DNA of 64,000 bases from CAZNMF01 sp035547155 (GTDB taxonomy: Bacteria; Acidobacteriota; Vicinamibacteria; Vicinamibacterales; SCN-69-37): the NCBI GenBank assembly GCA_035547155.1, contig DASZVJ010000140.1:1-64000 (forward strand). Direction: 5' to 3'. Numbering within the stretch: position 1 is the stretch's first letter; the number at the start of each line of letters is the position of its first letter. Below, one piece after another: positions 16,177-25,896 of this stretch. Below the pieces are notes generated by a model that was not told the DNA's origin, ran no database searches, and was given only the letters and a program-made list of their open reading frames with translations. Position numbers and translations under genes: made by a program.

Positions 16177-17601
16177 TTACGCCTTCTTCTTGGGTCTATA
16201 GACGTGCGTGGACAGACCGTAAAAGACTTCCGCGGCTTCCATGAGCGTCTCGGACAACGTCGGGTGCGGATGGATGCTGAGCGCGACGTCGCTCGCGAGC
16301 GCGGCCATCTCGACTGCGACGACGCCTTCGGAGATCAACTCGCCCGCGCCGGAGCCGACGATGCCGACGCCGAGCACGCGCTCGGTGGCGGGATCGATGA
16401 CGAGCTTCGTGAGGCCGTCCGGCCGATCGTTGGCGACCGCGCGGCCGATCGCGGCCCACGGGAACTTCGCGATCTCGACCTTGCGCCCCTGCTTCTGCGC
16501 CTCGGTCTCCGTCAGACCGCACCACGCGACTTCCGGGTCGGTGAACACGACGGCAGGAATCGCCTGCGGCTCGAAAACGGCGTTATGCCCCAAGGCCGTT
16601 TCAACAGCCACACGCGCTTCGTGCGACGCCTTGTGTGCGAGCATCGGCTCGCCGACGACGTCGCCGATCGCGAGGATGCTCGGCTCGGCCGTGCGCATCG
16701 ACGCGTCGACCGTGATGAATCCTCGCTGGCCGATCTGCACCTTCGTCTTGTCGAGCCCCGGCACCGCCGAGTTCGGACGCCGGCCGACGGACACGAGCAC
16801 GCGATCGAACGTCTGATCGCGCTCAGCCTCGGGCACGCTGTCGCCTTCGATGCGGACCTTCAATCCCGTCTTGCCGTCCGTGACGCTCGCGACCTTCGCG
16901 TTCAGCAGGATCTTGTGCAGCGTCGTCTCGAGCCGCTTCGTGAGGATGTTGGCGAGATCGCGATCGGCGCCCGGCAGCAGGCCGCCGGTCATCTCGACGA
17001 CGGTGACCTTCGAGCCCAGCGCGGCGTAGACCGATCCGAGCTCGAGGCCGATGTAGCCGCCGCCGACGACGAGCAGCGACTTCGGCACGTCGGGCAGATC
17101 GAGCGCGGCGGTCGAGTCCATCACGCGTGGGCTGTCGATGGACACGTTCGGTACGGCGACCGGACGCGAGCCGGTCGCGATGATCGCGTGCTCGAACGTC
17201 AGCGTCTCCTTGCCGCCCTTGACGAGATCGATCGACAGCGTGTGTGGATCGACGAACGTCGCCAGGCCTTGGATGTAGTTGATCTTGCGGAGCTTCGACA
17301 CCTGGCCGAGGCCGCCGACCATCTTCTGGACGACGTTGTTCTTGAACGTGCGGAGCTTGTCGAGATCGATCTTCGGCTCGCCGAAGGTGACGCCCCACGC
17401 CGACGCGTGCTTCGCTTCGCCGACGAGCTGCGCGACGTGCAGCAGCGCCTTCGACGGAATGCAGCCGCGATAGAGACAGACGCCGCCGGGATTCGCTTCG
17501 GGATCGACCAGCGCGACCTGCAGCCCCATGTCAGCCGCGTAGAACGCGGCGGCGTACCCCCCAGGGCCCGCGCCGATGACGACCAGTTGTGCTGAAGCCA
17601 T
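16177..17601 (-). CDS. lpdA: dihydrolipoyl dehydrogenase (E3)
   Basis: A 474-residue flavoenzyme that reoxidises dihydrolipoyl groups of the pyruvate dehydrogenase complex using NAD+. FAD-binding GAGPGGYAAA lies at residues 10-19 and the redox-active disulfide is C42/C47 in GGVCLYRGCIPS. The NAD-binding VVGGGYIGLELG follows, and the His-Glu pair of the dimer interface is in HPHPTLSE near the C-terminus. GGAG lies just upstream of the ATG at 17601. It is the third gene of the aceE-aceF-lpd operon, 15 bases after aceF. Confidence 0.97.
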   Translation of the reverse strand: MASAQLVVIGAGPGGYAAAFYAADMGLQVALVDPEANPGGVCLYRGCIPSKALLHVAQLVGEAKHASAWGVTFGEPKIDLDKLRTFKNNVVQKMVGGLGQVSKLRKINYIQGLATFVDPHTLSIDLVKGGKETLTFEHAIIATGSRPVAVPNVSIDSPRVMDSTAALDLPDVPKSLLVVGGGYIGLELGSVYAALGSKVTVVEMTGGLLPGADRDLANILTKRLETTLHKILLNAKVASVTDGKTGLKVRIEGDSVPEAERDQTFDRVLVSVGRRPNSAVPGLDKTKVQIGQRGFITVDASMRTAEPSILAIGDVVGEPMLAHKASHEARVAVETALGHNAVFEPQAIPAVVFTDPEVAWCGLTETEAQKQGRKVEIAKFPWAAIGRAVANDRPDGLTKLVIDPATERVLGVGIVGSGAGELISEGVVAVEMAALASDVALSIHPHPTLSETLMEAAEVFYGLSTHVYRPKKKA

Positions 17602-17616
17602 AAACTCCGTCAGAGA

Positions 17617-18945
17617 TCAGAGAAAGATGCTGAGCGGCTGCTCGAGCGCGTCCGCGATGAATCGCAGGAACCGCGCGCCGTCGGCCCCGTCGATCACGCG
17701 GTGATCGTACGAGAGCGAGAGCGGCAGGATCTCGCGCGGCACGAACTCGCCGTCGCGCCACACGGGCTCGATGGCGCCGCGCGACACGCCGAGAATCGCG
17801 ACCTCGGGGTGATTGACGATCGGCGTGAACGACGTCCCGCCGATGCCGCCGAGATTACTGATCGTGAACACGGCGCCGGACATGTCGTCGAGCGTGAGCT
17901 TCTTGTCGCGCGCCTTCTGCGAGACGCCCGCGAGCTCGACGGCGATCTCCGTGATCGTCTTCTGATCGACGTCGCGAATCACCGGCACGAGCAGGCCGTT
18001 CGGCGTGTCGACCGCGACGCCGAGATGGCAGTAGTGCTTGAAGACGACCGTGTTGTTCGCCATGTCGACCGACGAGGCGAACTGCGGATACTTCTTCAGC
18101 GCGAGCGAGACGACCTTCAGCAGGATCGCGGTGACGGTCAGCTTGCCGCCGGCCTTCTCGACCTTGCCGCCCTGCGATTTCCGGAACGCCTCGAGCTCCG
18201 TGACGTCGGCGCGATCGTGCTGCGTGACGTGCGGCGCCTGCCACGCCCCGGACAGGTGCTCGGCGGTCTTGCGGCGGATGTTCGACATCGGGCGGACGTC
18301 GACGTCGCCCCACTTCGTGAAGTCGGGCAGCGGACCGCTCGCGATGCGCGCGCCACCGGGCTGCGCCAGCAGCGTCTTCACATGTTCCTTGACATCGGTC
18401 TGACCGATGCGTCCGCCAGGGCCCGTGCCAGGCACTTCGGCGATGTCGACGCCGAGCTCGCGCGCGTAACGGCGTACCGATGGCGCCGCAGGCACGGGCG
18501 CGCCGGTTTCGACGCGCGCAGGCGCGGGAGCCGGAGCCGACGCCGCGGGTCTCGCCGCGGCGATGTCCACGACGGGAGCCGATGGGCGCGCGGCCGGTGG
18601 AGGCGGTGCAGCCGCTGCGGGCTGCGCAGCCGGGGCCGGCGCGGGCGCTGCCGCGGGAGTCGCCGCTGGCGCTTCGGCCTTCGGCGCTGCCGCAGCTGCC
18701 GGCGAGCCGTTGGTCTCGATCAAAAACACCGGCTGGCCGACTTTGACCTTCTCGCCGGCCTTGACGCGAACCTCGGTGATCTTCCCGGCGAGCGTCGACG
18801 GCACCTCGATCGTCGCTTTGTCGGTCTCGAGCTCGAGCAGCGACTGATCCTTGGCGACGACGTCCCCGACGTTGACGAGGACGCGGACGACATCGCCCTT
18901 CTCGACGTTCTCTCCCAGCTCCGGCAATTTGAATTCAACGGGCAT
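17617..18945 (-). CDS. aceF: dihydrolipoamide acetyltransferase (E2) of pyruvate dehydrogenase
   Basis: A 442-residue E2 core subunit. It has one lipoyl domain (residues 1-75) with lipoyl acceptor K43 in ETDKATIE and an Ala/Pro-rich flexible linker of about 80 residues. The peripheral subunit-binding domain follows (SVRRYARELGVDIAEVPGTGPGGRI), then the catalytic acyltransferase domain with SYDHRVIDGADGARFL supplying the active-site His and Asp. I prefer ATG 18945, with GGAG at a 6-base spacing, to the GTG at 18957. Only one lipoyl domain is present, fewer than the three of E. coli. It sits between aceE and lpd. Confidence 0.95.
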   Translation of the reverse strand: MPVEFKLPELGENVEKGDVVRVLVNVGDVVAKDQSLLELETDKATIEVPSTLAGKITEVRVKAGEKVKVGQPVFLIETNGSPAAAAAPKAEAPAATPAAAPAPAPAAQPAAAAPPPPAARPSAPVVDIAAARPAASAPAPAPARVETGAPVPAAPSVRRYARELGVDIAEVPGTGPGGRIGQTDVKEHVKTLLAQPGGARIASGPLPDFTKWGDVDVRPMSNIRRKTAEHLSGAWQAPHVTQHDRADVTELEAFRKSQGGKVEKAGGKLTVTAILLKVVSLALKKYPQFASSVDMANNTVVFKHYCHLGVAVDTPNGLLVPVIRDVDQKTITEIAVELAGVSQKARDKKLTLDDMSGAVFTISNLGGIGGTSFTPIVNHPEVAILGVSRGAIEPVWRDGEFVPREILPLSLSYDHRVIDGADGARFLRFIADALEQPLSIFL

Positions 18946-19002
18946 CCAGCTCTCCACCCTGACACACGGCCAGCGATCCGTCGCGACGCGCGACGAAGAC
19001 GC

Positions 19003-21675
19003 TCACGCCGTCGCGGGATCGATCTTCTCCGGGTTGATCTCGAGGTCCTTGAACGCCTGCTTCACGACCTTCGCGTCGACCTGCTTCTCGCGCAGCAGCG
19101 TCGACAGCGTCGCGGCCGCGACGTAACGGGCGTTGACCTCGAAGTGCTGACGCAGCGACTGACGATCCTCGCTCCGGCCGAATCCATCCGTGCCGAGCGT
19201 CGTCGTCGGACGGCCAATCCAGCGCGAGATCATGTCGGGCTGACTGCGCAGATAGTCGGACGCGGCGACCACGACGCCGTTCGTGCCGGACAGGCAGCTC
19301 GTGACGTGCGCCACCTGAGGCTTTTCGGTCGGGTGCAGCAGATTCCAGCGATCGACGCGATGTGCGTCGCGGTAGAGCTCGTTGTAGCTCGTCGCGCTCC
19401 ACACGTCGGCGGCGACGCCGTACTGCTCGAGCAGTGCCTGCGCCTTGACGACCTCGTTGAGGATCGCGCCGCTGCCGATGAGCTGCGCCGCGGCCTTCCC
19501 CCTCGTCGTCGCGTCGCGGAACTTGTAGAGACCTTTGATGATCCCTTCTTCCGCGCCGGCCGGCATCGCGGGCATCTCGTACTGCTCGTTCATGACGGTC
19601 AGATAGTAAAACACCGACTCGCCGTCGCCGTACATCCGATTGATGCCGTCCTTGATGATCGTCGCCAGCTCGAACGCGTACGCCGGATCGTAGGCGCGGC
19701 AGCTCGGCACGGTCAGCGCGAGCGTGTGGCTGTTGCCGTCCTGATGCTGCAGTCCCTCGCCCGCCAGCGTCGTGCGGCCCGCGGTGCCGCCGAGCAGGAA
19801 GCCGCGCGCGCGCGAGTCGGCGGCGGCCCAGATGAAGTCGCCGACGCGCTGGAAGCCGAACATCGAGTAGTAGATGAAGAACGGGATCATGTTGACGCCG
19901 TGCGTCGCGTACGCGGTGCCGGCGGCAATGAACGACGAGAGCGATCCCGCTTCGGTGATGCCCTCTTCGAGGATCTGTCCGTCCTTGGCTTCCTTGTAAT
20001 AGAGCAGCGTGTCCGAGTCGACCGGATCGTAGAGCTGCCCGATGCTCGAGTAGATGCCGACGGCGCGGAACAGCGCCTCCATGCCGAACGTGCGCGCTTC
20101 GTCGGGGACGATCGGCACGACGAGCTTGCCGATTTCCTTGTCGCGCAGCAGCTTCGCCAGCAGCTTCACGAACACCATCGTCGTCGACGCCTTGCGGCCT
20201 TCGGTGCCCGCGTAGAACTCGTCGAAGACGCCCGGCAGCGCCGGACGCAGCGGCTGGACGGTGACGACGCGCTTGGGAATGGAGCCGCCGAGCGCGGCCC
20301 GGCGCTCGTGCATGTAGCGCGCTTCGGGCGACGACTCGTCTGGACGGAAGAACGGCGCGTCGGCGATGCGATCCTCGGGAATCGGAATCCCGAACCGATC
20401 GCGGAAGTGCCGCAGATCCGTCTCGTTCATCTTCTTCTGCTGGTGGGTGATGTTCTTGCCCTCACCCGCCTCGCCCATGCCGTAGCCCTTGATCGTCCGC
20501 GCGAGGATGACCGTCGGCTGGCCCTTGTGCAGCACGGCCGCACGATAGGCGTTGTAGACCTTGACGGGATCGTGGCCGCCGAGCCGGAGCTTCTTGAGCT
20601 CCTCGTCGGAGAGATGGCGCACCATCTCGAGCAGCCGCGGATCGGCGCCCCAGAAGTGCTTGCGCAGATACGCGCCGTCCTCGGTGATGTAGCGCTGATA
20701 TTCGCCGTCGACGACCTCGCCCATCCGCTTGACGAGCAAGCCTTCAGTGTCGCGCGCGAGGAGATCGTCCCACTCGGATCCCCACAGCACTTTGATCACG
20801 TTCCAGCCCGCGCCGCGGAAGAGTGACTCGAGCTCCTGGACGATCTGGCCATTGCCGCGCACCGGACCGTCGAGCCGCTGCAAATTGCAGTTGACGACGA
20901 AGATCAGGTTGTCGAGCCGCTCGCGCGACGCGAGCGTGATCGCGCCGAGCGTCTCGGGCTCGTCGGTCTCGCCGTCGCCGAGGAATGCCCAGACCTTCTG
21001 CTCGGACTGCGGCTTCAGCCCGCGGTTCTGCAGATACTTGATGAAGCGCGCCTGATAGATCGACGTGAGCGGGCCGATGCCCATCGAGACCGTCGGGTAC
21101 TCCCAGAAGTCCGGCATCAGCCAGGGATGCGGATACGACGACAGCCCGCCGCCCTCACGCAGCTCGTGACGGAAGTTGCGCAGATGCTCTTCCGTGAAGC
21201 GGCCTTCGAGGAACGCACGCGCGTAGATGCCGGGCGACGCGTGTCCCTGATAGAACACGACGTCCGCCTCGCTGCCCGCGTCCTTGCCGCGGAAGAAATG
21301 ATTGAAGCCGACCTCGTAGAGCGTCGCGGCCGACGCGTACGTCGAGATGTGGCCGCCGATGCCGTCGGACTCGCGATTCGCGCGCACGACCATCGCCAGC
21401 GCGTTCCAGCGCACGAGACTCTTGATGCGGCGCTCGAGCGCGCCGTCTCCCGGCATCGCCACCTGCTCGTGCGGTGCGATCGTGTTGATGTACGGCGTCG
21501 ACACCGTCTGCGGCGCGCGCACGCCGGCGAGCCGGGCGCGTGCATGCAGCGCGTCGAACAGACGCGTCACACGCGCCTTGTCGCCCTGCGCGATCACGTA
21601 GTCGAGCGACTCGAGCCATTCGCGGGTCTCGACGGCTTCGAGGGCCGCGGCATCAGTTGGCGCAAGATTCTTCAT
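19003..21675 (-). CDS. aceE: pyruvate dehydrogenase E1 component, homodimeric
   Basis: An 890-residue thiamine-diphosphate enzyme of the homodimeric AceE type. It decarboxylates pyruvate and passes the acetyl group to lipoyl-E2. The TPP/Mg motif GDGETDEPETLGAI to NLIFVVNCNLQRLDGP is intact, and the N-terminal EQVAMPGDGALERRIKS block is typical. Length matches the family. It is the first gene of the operon, 57 bases ahead of aceF. No pdhR-like regulator is adjacent. Confidence 0.97.
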   Translation of the reverse strand: MKNLAPTDAAALEAVETREWLESLDYVIAQGDKARVTRLFDALHARARLAGVRAPQTVSTPYINTIAPHEQVAMPGDGALERRIKSLVRWNALAMVVRANRESDGIGGHISTYASAATLYEVGFNHFFRGKDAGSEADVVFYQGHASPGIYARAFLEGRFTEEHLRNFRHELREGGGLSSYPHPWLMPDFWEYPTVSMGIGPLTSIYQARFIKYLQNRGLKPQSEQKVWAFLGDGETDEPETLGAITLASRERLDNLIFVVNCNLQRLDGPVRGNGQIVQELESLFRGAGWNVIKVLWGSEWDDLLARDTEGLLVKRMGEVVDGEYQRYITEDGAYLRKHFWGADPRLLEMVRHLSDEELKKLRLGGHDPVKVYNAYRAAVLHKGQPTVILARTIKGYGMGEAGEGKNITHQQKKMNETDLRHFRDRFGIPIPEDRIADAPFFRPDESSPEARYMHERRAALGGSIPKRVVTVQPLRPALPGVFDEFYAGTEGRKASTTMVFVKLLAKLLRDKEIGKLVVPIVPDEARTFGMEALFRAVGIYSSIGQLYDPVDSDTLLYYKEAKDGQILEEGITEAGSLSSFIAAGTAYATHGVNMIPFFIYYSMFGFQRVGDFIWAAADSRARGFLLGGTAGRTTLAGEGLQHQDGNSHTLALTVPSCRAYDPAYAFELATIIKDGINRMYGDGESVFYYLTVMNEQYEMPAMPAGAEEGIIKGLYKFRDATTRGKAAAQLIGSGAILNEVVKAQALLEQYGVAADVWSATSYNELYRDAHRVDRWNLLHPTEKPQVAHVTSCLSGTNGVVVAASDYLRSQPDMISRWIGRPTTTLGTDGFGRSEDRQSLRQHFEVNARYVAAATLSTLLREKQVDAKVVKQAFKDLEINPEKIDPATA

Positions 21676-21712
21676 GTCGTGTGCTCGTTTCAGAGACCGT
21701 CAATAACAATTC

Positions 21713-21718
21713 ATTCTA
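21713..21718 (-). promoter_or_regulatory. Possible -10 of the aceE operon
   Basis: TAGAAT on the minus strand lies 37 bases before the aceE start. No convincing -35 is seen at 16-18 bases, so this is tentative. The same intergenic region (21676-21831) also holds a 7-base hairpin at 21783-21802, TGGCCGC and GCGGCCA. Confidence 0.3.
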
Positions 21719-21831
21719 CTTCCTTGCACGCGCCGGAAGATACACAGGACGCGCAGGAAGTGTGCAGAATGACCAGTACGCATGGCCGCCATCTTGCGGC
21801 CAGATGATCGTCGACGAGAGGATGACGCCGC

Positions 21832-23439
21832 GTGACACTCGACTCCCGTATCCGCCGCTTCGCGCCAGCCGCGATCGCCGCCGACATGTCGTCGTTACCG
21901 CCACAGGATCGGACGGCGCTCCGTCATCTGATTCGCGCGGCACGGCGCATCGACGGCCTGTTCCTCGAACAGGTGTGGGCCGGCAATCCCGCGCTGCTGC
22001 TCGCCCTGGCGAGTGACGATTCGCCGACATCACGATCGGAGCTGCGGTACTTCCTCATGAACAAAGGGCCGTGGTCGCGGCTCGACGATCACGACATCTT
22101 CGTTGGACCGCGCTTCGCCGTGCCGCCGAAGCCGCGGCAGGCGAATTTCTATCCCGTGGACGCGACGCGTGACGAAGTCGACACGTGGCTGGCGTCGCTC
22201 GCGCCGGACGAACGAACGGCCGCCACGGGCTTCTTCTCCATCATCCGGCGGCGCGCCGACGGCCAGTTGAAGGCGGTGCCGTACAGCGTCGCGTACCGGC
22301 CGCAGCTGGTCGACCTCGCCGAAGATCTGCGGCAGGCGGCCGCCGCGACGACGTCCACGTCGCTCCGCGCCTTTCTCAACGCACGCGCCGACGCATTCCT
22401 GACCAACGACTACTATGCGAGCGACCTCGCGTGGATGCAGATCGACGCGGCCATCGAGCCGACGATCGGGCCGTATGAGACGTACGAAGACGAGTGGTTC
22501 GGCTACAAGGCCGCGTTCGAAGCGTTCATCGCGATCCGAGACGACGAGGAGACGCGCAAGCTGGCGACGTTCGGATCCCACCTGCAGGACATCGAGCTCG
22601 CGCTGCCGATCGACGCGCGCTATCGCAACCCCGCGCTCGGTGCTCTCGCGCCCATCCGCGTCGTCAATCTGATCTTCTCCGCCGGCGACGGCAATCGCGG
22701 CGTGCAGACGGCGGCGTTCAATCTGCCGAACGACGAGCGCATCATCCGCGAGCAGGGCGCCAAGCGCGTGATGCTCAAGAACGTGCAGGAGGCGAAGTTC
22801 AATCAGGTGCTGCGTCCGATCGCGCGCATCGCGCTCGGTCCGGCCGATCGCGAGCGCGTGTCGTTCGACGCCTTCTTCGCGCACATCCTGCTGCACGAGC
22901 TGATGCACGGTCTCGGCCCGCATCAAGTCGCGGCGACCGGACAGCCCGTGCGGCTCGCGCTCAAAGACACGTACGCGGCAATCGAAGAAGCGAAGGCGGA
23001 CAGCTCGGGACTGTGGGCGCTGCAGTATCTCGCGGACAGGGGCGTCGTGCCCGCGGCGATCGCGCAGTCGATGTATTACACGTATCTCGCCGGCGCGTTC
23101 CGCTCGCTGCGATTCGGCATCGGCGAAGCGCACGGCCGCGGAATGGCGCTGCAGCTCAACAGCCTCCTCGACGCGCGCGCCGTCGTTGTCCACGCTGACG
23201 GCACATTCGGTGTCGACGAGACACGCGTCCGCGCCGCGGTCGCCGACCTCACGAGCCGCATCATGACGATGCAGGCCGAGGGCAATTACGGCGCGGCGCA
23301 GACGATGATCGCGTCGCTGGGAACGCTGCGGCCAGAGGTGCAACGCGTGCTCGATCGGTTGGATGACATCCCCGTCGACATCGCGCCGGATTTCCAGACG
23401 GCGAAGGAGTTGGAGGAGGAGCGGGATCGCCGGGTCTGA
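21832..23439 (+). CDS. M49-like (dipeptidyl peptidase III-type) zinc metallopeptidase
   Basis: A 535-residue protein resembling bacterial dipeptidyl-peptidase III homologues. The zinc site is HELMH (residues 355-359) followed by GLGPH; the third ligand is in the IEEAKAD segment (E385/E386), as in M49 peptidases. The motif is HExxH rather than the HExxGH of eukaryotic DPP III. No signal peptide, so likely cytosolic. GTG start at 21832 with GAGAGG upstream. The last codons and the TGA stop lie inside a REP-like hairpin. Expected to trim oligopeptides; the true substrate is unknown. Confidence 0.8.
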   Translation: MTLDSRIRRFAPAAIAADMSSLPPQDRTALRHLIRAARRIDGLFLEQVWAGNPALLLALASDDSPTSRSELRYFLMNKGPWSRLDDHDIFVGPRFAVPPKPRQANFYPVDATRDEVDTWLASLAPDERTAATGFFSIIRRRADGQLKAVPYSVAYRPQLVDLAEDLRQAAAATTSTSLRAFLNARADAFLTNDYYASDLAWMQIDAAIEPTIGPYETYEDEWFGYKAAFEAFIAIRDDEETRKLATFGSHLQDIELALPIDARYRNPALGALAPIRVVNLIFSAGDGNRGVQTAAFNLPNDERIIREQGAKRVMLKNVQEAKFNQVLRPIARIALGPADRERVSFDAFFAHILLHELMHGLGPHQVAATGQPVRLALKDTYAAIEEAKADSSGLWALQYLADRGVVPAAIAQSMYYTYLAGAFRSLRFGIGEAHGRGMALQLNSLLDARAVVVHADGTFGVDETRVRAAVADLTSRIMTMQAEGNYGAAQTMIASLGTLRPEVQRVLDRLDDIPVDIAPDFQTAKELEEERDRRV

Positions 23440-23516
23440 AGACCCGGCCGATATCCGACCTACGGACGGACGCGGCTGTTGCCGCGTCATCGGCCGACCA
23501 CAAGGGTCGCCCCTAC
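23430..23516. repeat. REP-like composite element, copy 2, holding the stop codons of both flanking genes
   Basis: Three consecutive hairpins fill the junction. CCGGGTCT-GA-AGACCCGG spans 23430-23447, ACGCGGC-TGTT-GCCGCGT spans 23470-23487, and GGCCGACC-ACAA-GGGTCGCCCC plus TAC spans 23492-23516. The TGA of the M49 gene starts in the first stem and ends in its loop; the TAG of the GDPD gene lies in the terminal CCCCTAC. It may also act as a bidirectional terminator. Confidence 0.9.
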
Positions 23517-24316
23517 GATTGGTGCGCCCGCGCCACCCGCACCGCCACGTCGGGTCGATCGCTGATGAGGCCGGTGACGCCCCAATCCAGCAGCATCCGC
23601 ATCTCGTCCGCCTCGTCGACGACCCAGACCTGTACCGGCACGTCCGCGCGTCTCGCCGCACGGACGAACGTGCGGGTCAACACGCGTCGGCCGCGAAAAC
23701 GCATCGGCACCTGAAAGACGTCGAAGCCCGTGCGCTTCGGCCGGCAGTTCAGCCACGACCGGCGCAGCGCCGAGCGCACTTCCGGCAGCGACGCCGACGT
23801 CGTGATCCCATCCCGCCGGTCGCGCGCGGCCTGCAGCACCGCACCGCTGAAGCCGCCGACGATGACGCGATCGAACGCGTCGGCCTTGCCGATCGCGTCG
23901 AGCACGACTGGCACGTCCTCCGCGCGATCGCCTTTGATCTCGACGATGAACGGCACGTCCGGCCATTGCGTGAGCGCGTCGACGAGACGCGGAACGCCGA
24001 TACCGCGGCCGCGATGCGGAAAGCCCTGATCGGCGCCGAAGTGCCAGCCCGCGTCCACGCGCTCGAGCGCACTCGCCGTCAACGCCGCCACCGGTCCAGA
24101 CGCGTTCGTCGTGCGCTCGAGCATCTCGTCGTGCACGATGACGACTTCCCGATCGTGCGACAGGCGCACGTCGCACTCGATCGCGTCGACGCCGCACGCG
24201 ACGGCGTGGGCGAAGGCTTCCAACGTGTTCTCCGGCCGCAGTTTGCCGCCGCCGCGATGGGCAATGGCGGCGGGCGCCGTGAGCGACAGGAGCGGGACGA
24301 GACGGGATGCGGGCAT
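23513..24316 (-). CDS. glycerophosphodiester phosphodiesterase
   Basis: A 267-residue TIM-barrel enzyme that hydrolyses glycerophosphodiesters to glycerol-3-phosphate and an alcohol. Signatures are AHRGGGKLRPENTLEAF near the N-terminus, IECDVRLSHDREVVIVHD (metal and acid-base residues), FIVEIKGD, and VQVWVVDEADEMRMLLDWGVTGLISDRPD at the C-terminus. I start at ATG 24316 so that the HRG motif lies about 20 residues in; the next upstream start would overlap the divergent ATPase gene. Probably cytosolic. Its TAG stop is part of a REP-like element. Confidence 0.92.
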   Translation of the reverse strand: MPASRLVPLLSLTAPAAIAHRGGGKLRPENTLEAFAHAVACGVDAIECDVRLSHDREVVIVHDEMLERTTNASGPVAALTASALERVDAGWHFGADQGFPHRGRGIGVPRLVDALTQWPDVPFIVEIKGDRAEDVPVVLDAIGKADAFDRVIVGGFSGAVLQAARDRRDGITTSASLPEVRSALRRSWLNCRPKRTGFDVFQVPMRFRGRRVLTRTFVRAARRADVPVQVWVVDEADEMRMLLDWGVTGLISDRPDVAVRVARAHQS

Positions 24317-24357
24317 GAACGCAGCGCCGAACGCGAGCCGGCGCGTTACTATGCAGT

Positions 24358-25881
24358 ATGACGCTACCATCTTCACTGGGCGCGCTGCGGACCGCCGTCG
24401 CGGGCGGGCGCGTGCCTCACCGGGCCGTCAAGGACGAGCTCCGCGACAACCTCATCGCTCAGCTGCGCGCCGGCCGTACGCTATTTCCCGGCATCGTCGG
24501 CTACGACGACACGGTCGTGCCGCAAGTCGTCAACGCGCTGCTTTCACGTCACAATTTCATCCTGCTCGGCTTGCGCGGCCAGGCGAAGACGCGCCTGCTG
24601 CGCGCGCTCGCCACGCTGCTCGATCCGGAAATTCCGGTCGTGCCCGGCTGCGAGATTCACGATGATCCGCTGACGCCGCTGTGCGCCGCGTGCCGCGCGA
24701 AGATCGCGCGCGAAGGCGACGATCTCGAGATCGGCTGGCTGTCGCGCGAGGATCGCTACATCGAGAAGCTCGCGACGCCGGACGTGACGATTGCGGATCT
24801 GATCGGCGACGTCGATCCGATCAAAGCCGCGCGCGCTGGACGCGAGCTCGGCGACGAGCTGACGATGCACTATGGGCTGCTGCCGCGTGCGAACCGCGGC
24901 ATCTTCGCCGTCAACGAGCTGCCGGATCTCGCGAGCAAGGTGCAGGTGGGCTTGTTCAACATCCTGCAGGAGGGCGACGTCCAGATCAAAGGCTATCCGG
25001 TGCGTTTGCGGCTCGACGTGCTGCTCGTCTTCAGCGCGAACCCGGAAGACTACACGGCGCGCGGCAAGATCATCACGCCGCTGAAGGATCGCATCGGATC
25101 GGAGATTCGCACGCACTATCCACGATCGCGTCAGGAGGCGCTGGCCATCACCGCGCAGGAAGCGTGGACGGATCGCGCGTCCGGCGATCACGGCCTGCCC
25201 GTCGTCGTGCCGGACTTCGTGCGCGAGATCGTCGAGGAGATCGCGTTCCATGCGCGCGCGGATCAGAAAGTCGATCGCCGGTCCGGCGTCAGTCAGCGCC
25301 TGCCCATCACCGCGCTCGAGAACGTCGTCTCCAACGCCGAGCGTCGCGCGATCGCCAACGGCGAGCCGATCGCGGTGCCGCGCGTGAGCGACATCTACGC
25401 GTCGCTGCCGTCGCTCACCGGCAAGATCGAGCTCGAGTACGAAGGTGAGCTGAAGGGCGCCGAGCACGTCGCGCGTGAGCTCGTGCGGCAGGCGGTCGCA
25501 ACCGTGTTCGACGGACATGCGACGCAGGTCGACGCGCGCCCCGTCATCGAGTGGTTCGAGGACGGCGGCACGCTCGAGCTGTCCGATACGGCGCCGGCCG
25601 CGACGCTGCTCGAGCGCGTCGAGCCGATCAAAGGGCTGACGCGCGCGATGTCAGCGCTGGGCGTCAAAGAGAAAGCGCCGTCCGAGCCGCTGCGCGCAGC
25701 GCTTGCGGATTTCGTGCTCGAAGGTCTCTGCGCGCTCCGGAAGATCACGCGCACCGACGAAGGACGGCTGCTCGGCACGCCATCTGCCGGCCGCGCCAAG
25801 AGCACGGAGACGCGTCATCTCGAGCAGCTGATGGAAGACGACGAGCCGGCGGTCAAGGGCAAGAAGAAGTACTACAACTGA
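24358..25881 (+). CDS. ChlI/MoxR-like AAA+ ATPase
   Basis: A 507-residue AAA+ protein like the magnesium-chelatase I subunit. Walker A is GLRGQAKT (71-78). Right after it is an insertion with C98, H101, C109 and C112 (CEIH and CAAC) that could bind zinc. Walker B-like [11 protein letters not shown], sensor 1 ([10 protein letters not shown]) and an arginine-finger region ([15 protein letters not shown]) follow. It is paired with a VWA-domain gene 15 bases downstream, the usual arrangement for chelatase-like or chaperone-like MoxR systems. No porphyrin, cobalamin or methanol dehydrogenase genes are nearby, so the client is unknown. Confidence 0.9.
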   Translation: MTLPSSLGALRTAVAGGRVPHRAVKDELRDNLIAQLRAGRTLFPGIVGYDDTVVPQVVNALLSRHNFILLGLRGQAKTRLLRALATLLDPEIPVVPGCEIHDDPLTPLCAACRAKIAREGDDLEIGWLSREDRYIEKLATPDVTIADLIGDVDPIKAARAGRELGDELTMHYGLLPRANRGIFAVNELPDLASKVQVGLFNILQEGDVQIKGYPVRLRLDVLLVFSANPEDYTARGKIITPLKDRIGSEIRTHYPRSRQEALAITAQEAWTDRASGDHGLPVVVPDFVREIVEEIAFHARADQKVDRRSGVSQRLPITALENVVSNAERRAIANGEPIAVPRVSDIYASLPSLTGKIELEYEGELKGAEHVARELVRQAVATVFDGHATQVDARPVIEWFEDGGTLELSDTAPAATLLERVEPIKGLTRAMSALGVKEKAPSEPLRAALADFVLEGLCALRKITRTDEGRLLGTPSAGRAKSTETRHLEQLMEDDEPAVKGKKKYYN

Positions 25882-25896
25882 CGCGAGGCGACGCCT

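Noticed and set aside
24317..24376. Longer N-terminus for the glycerophosphodiesterase (start at 24376)
   Set aside because: It would overlap the divergent ATPase gene by 19 bases and adds residues not typical of the family; ATG 24316 is preferred.
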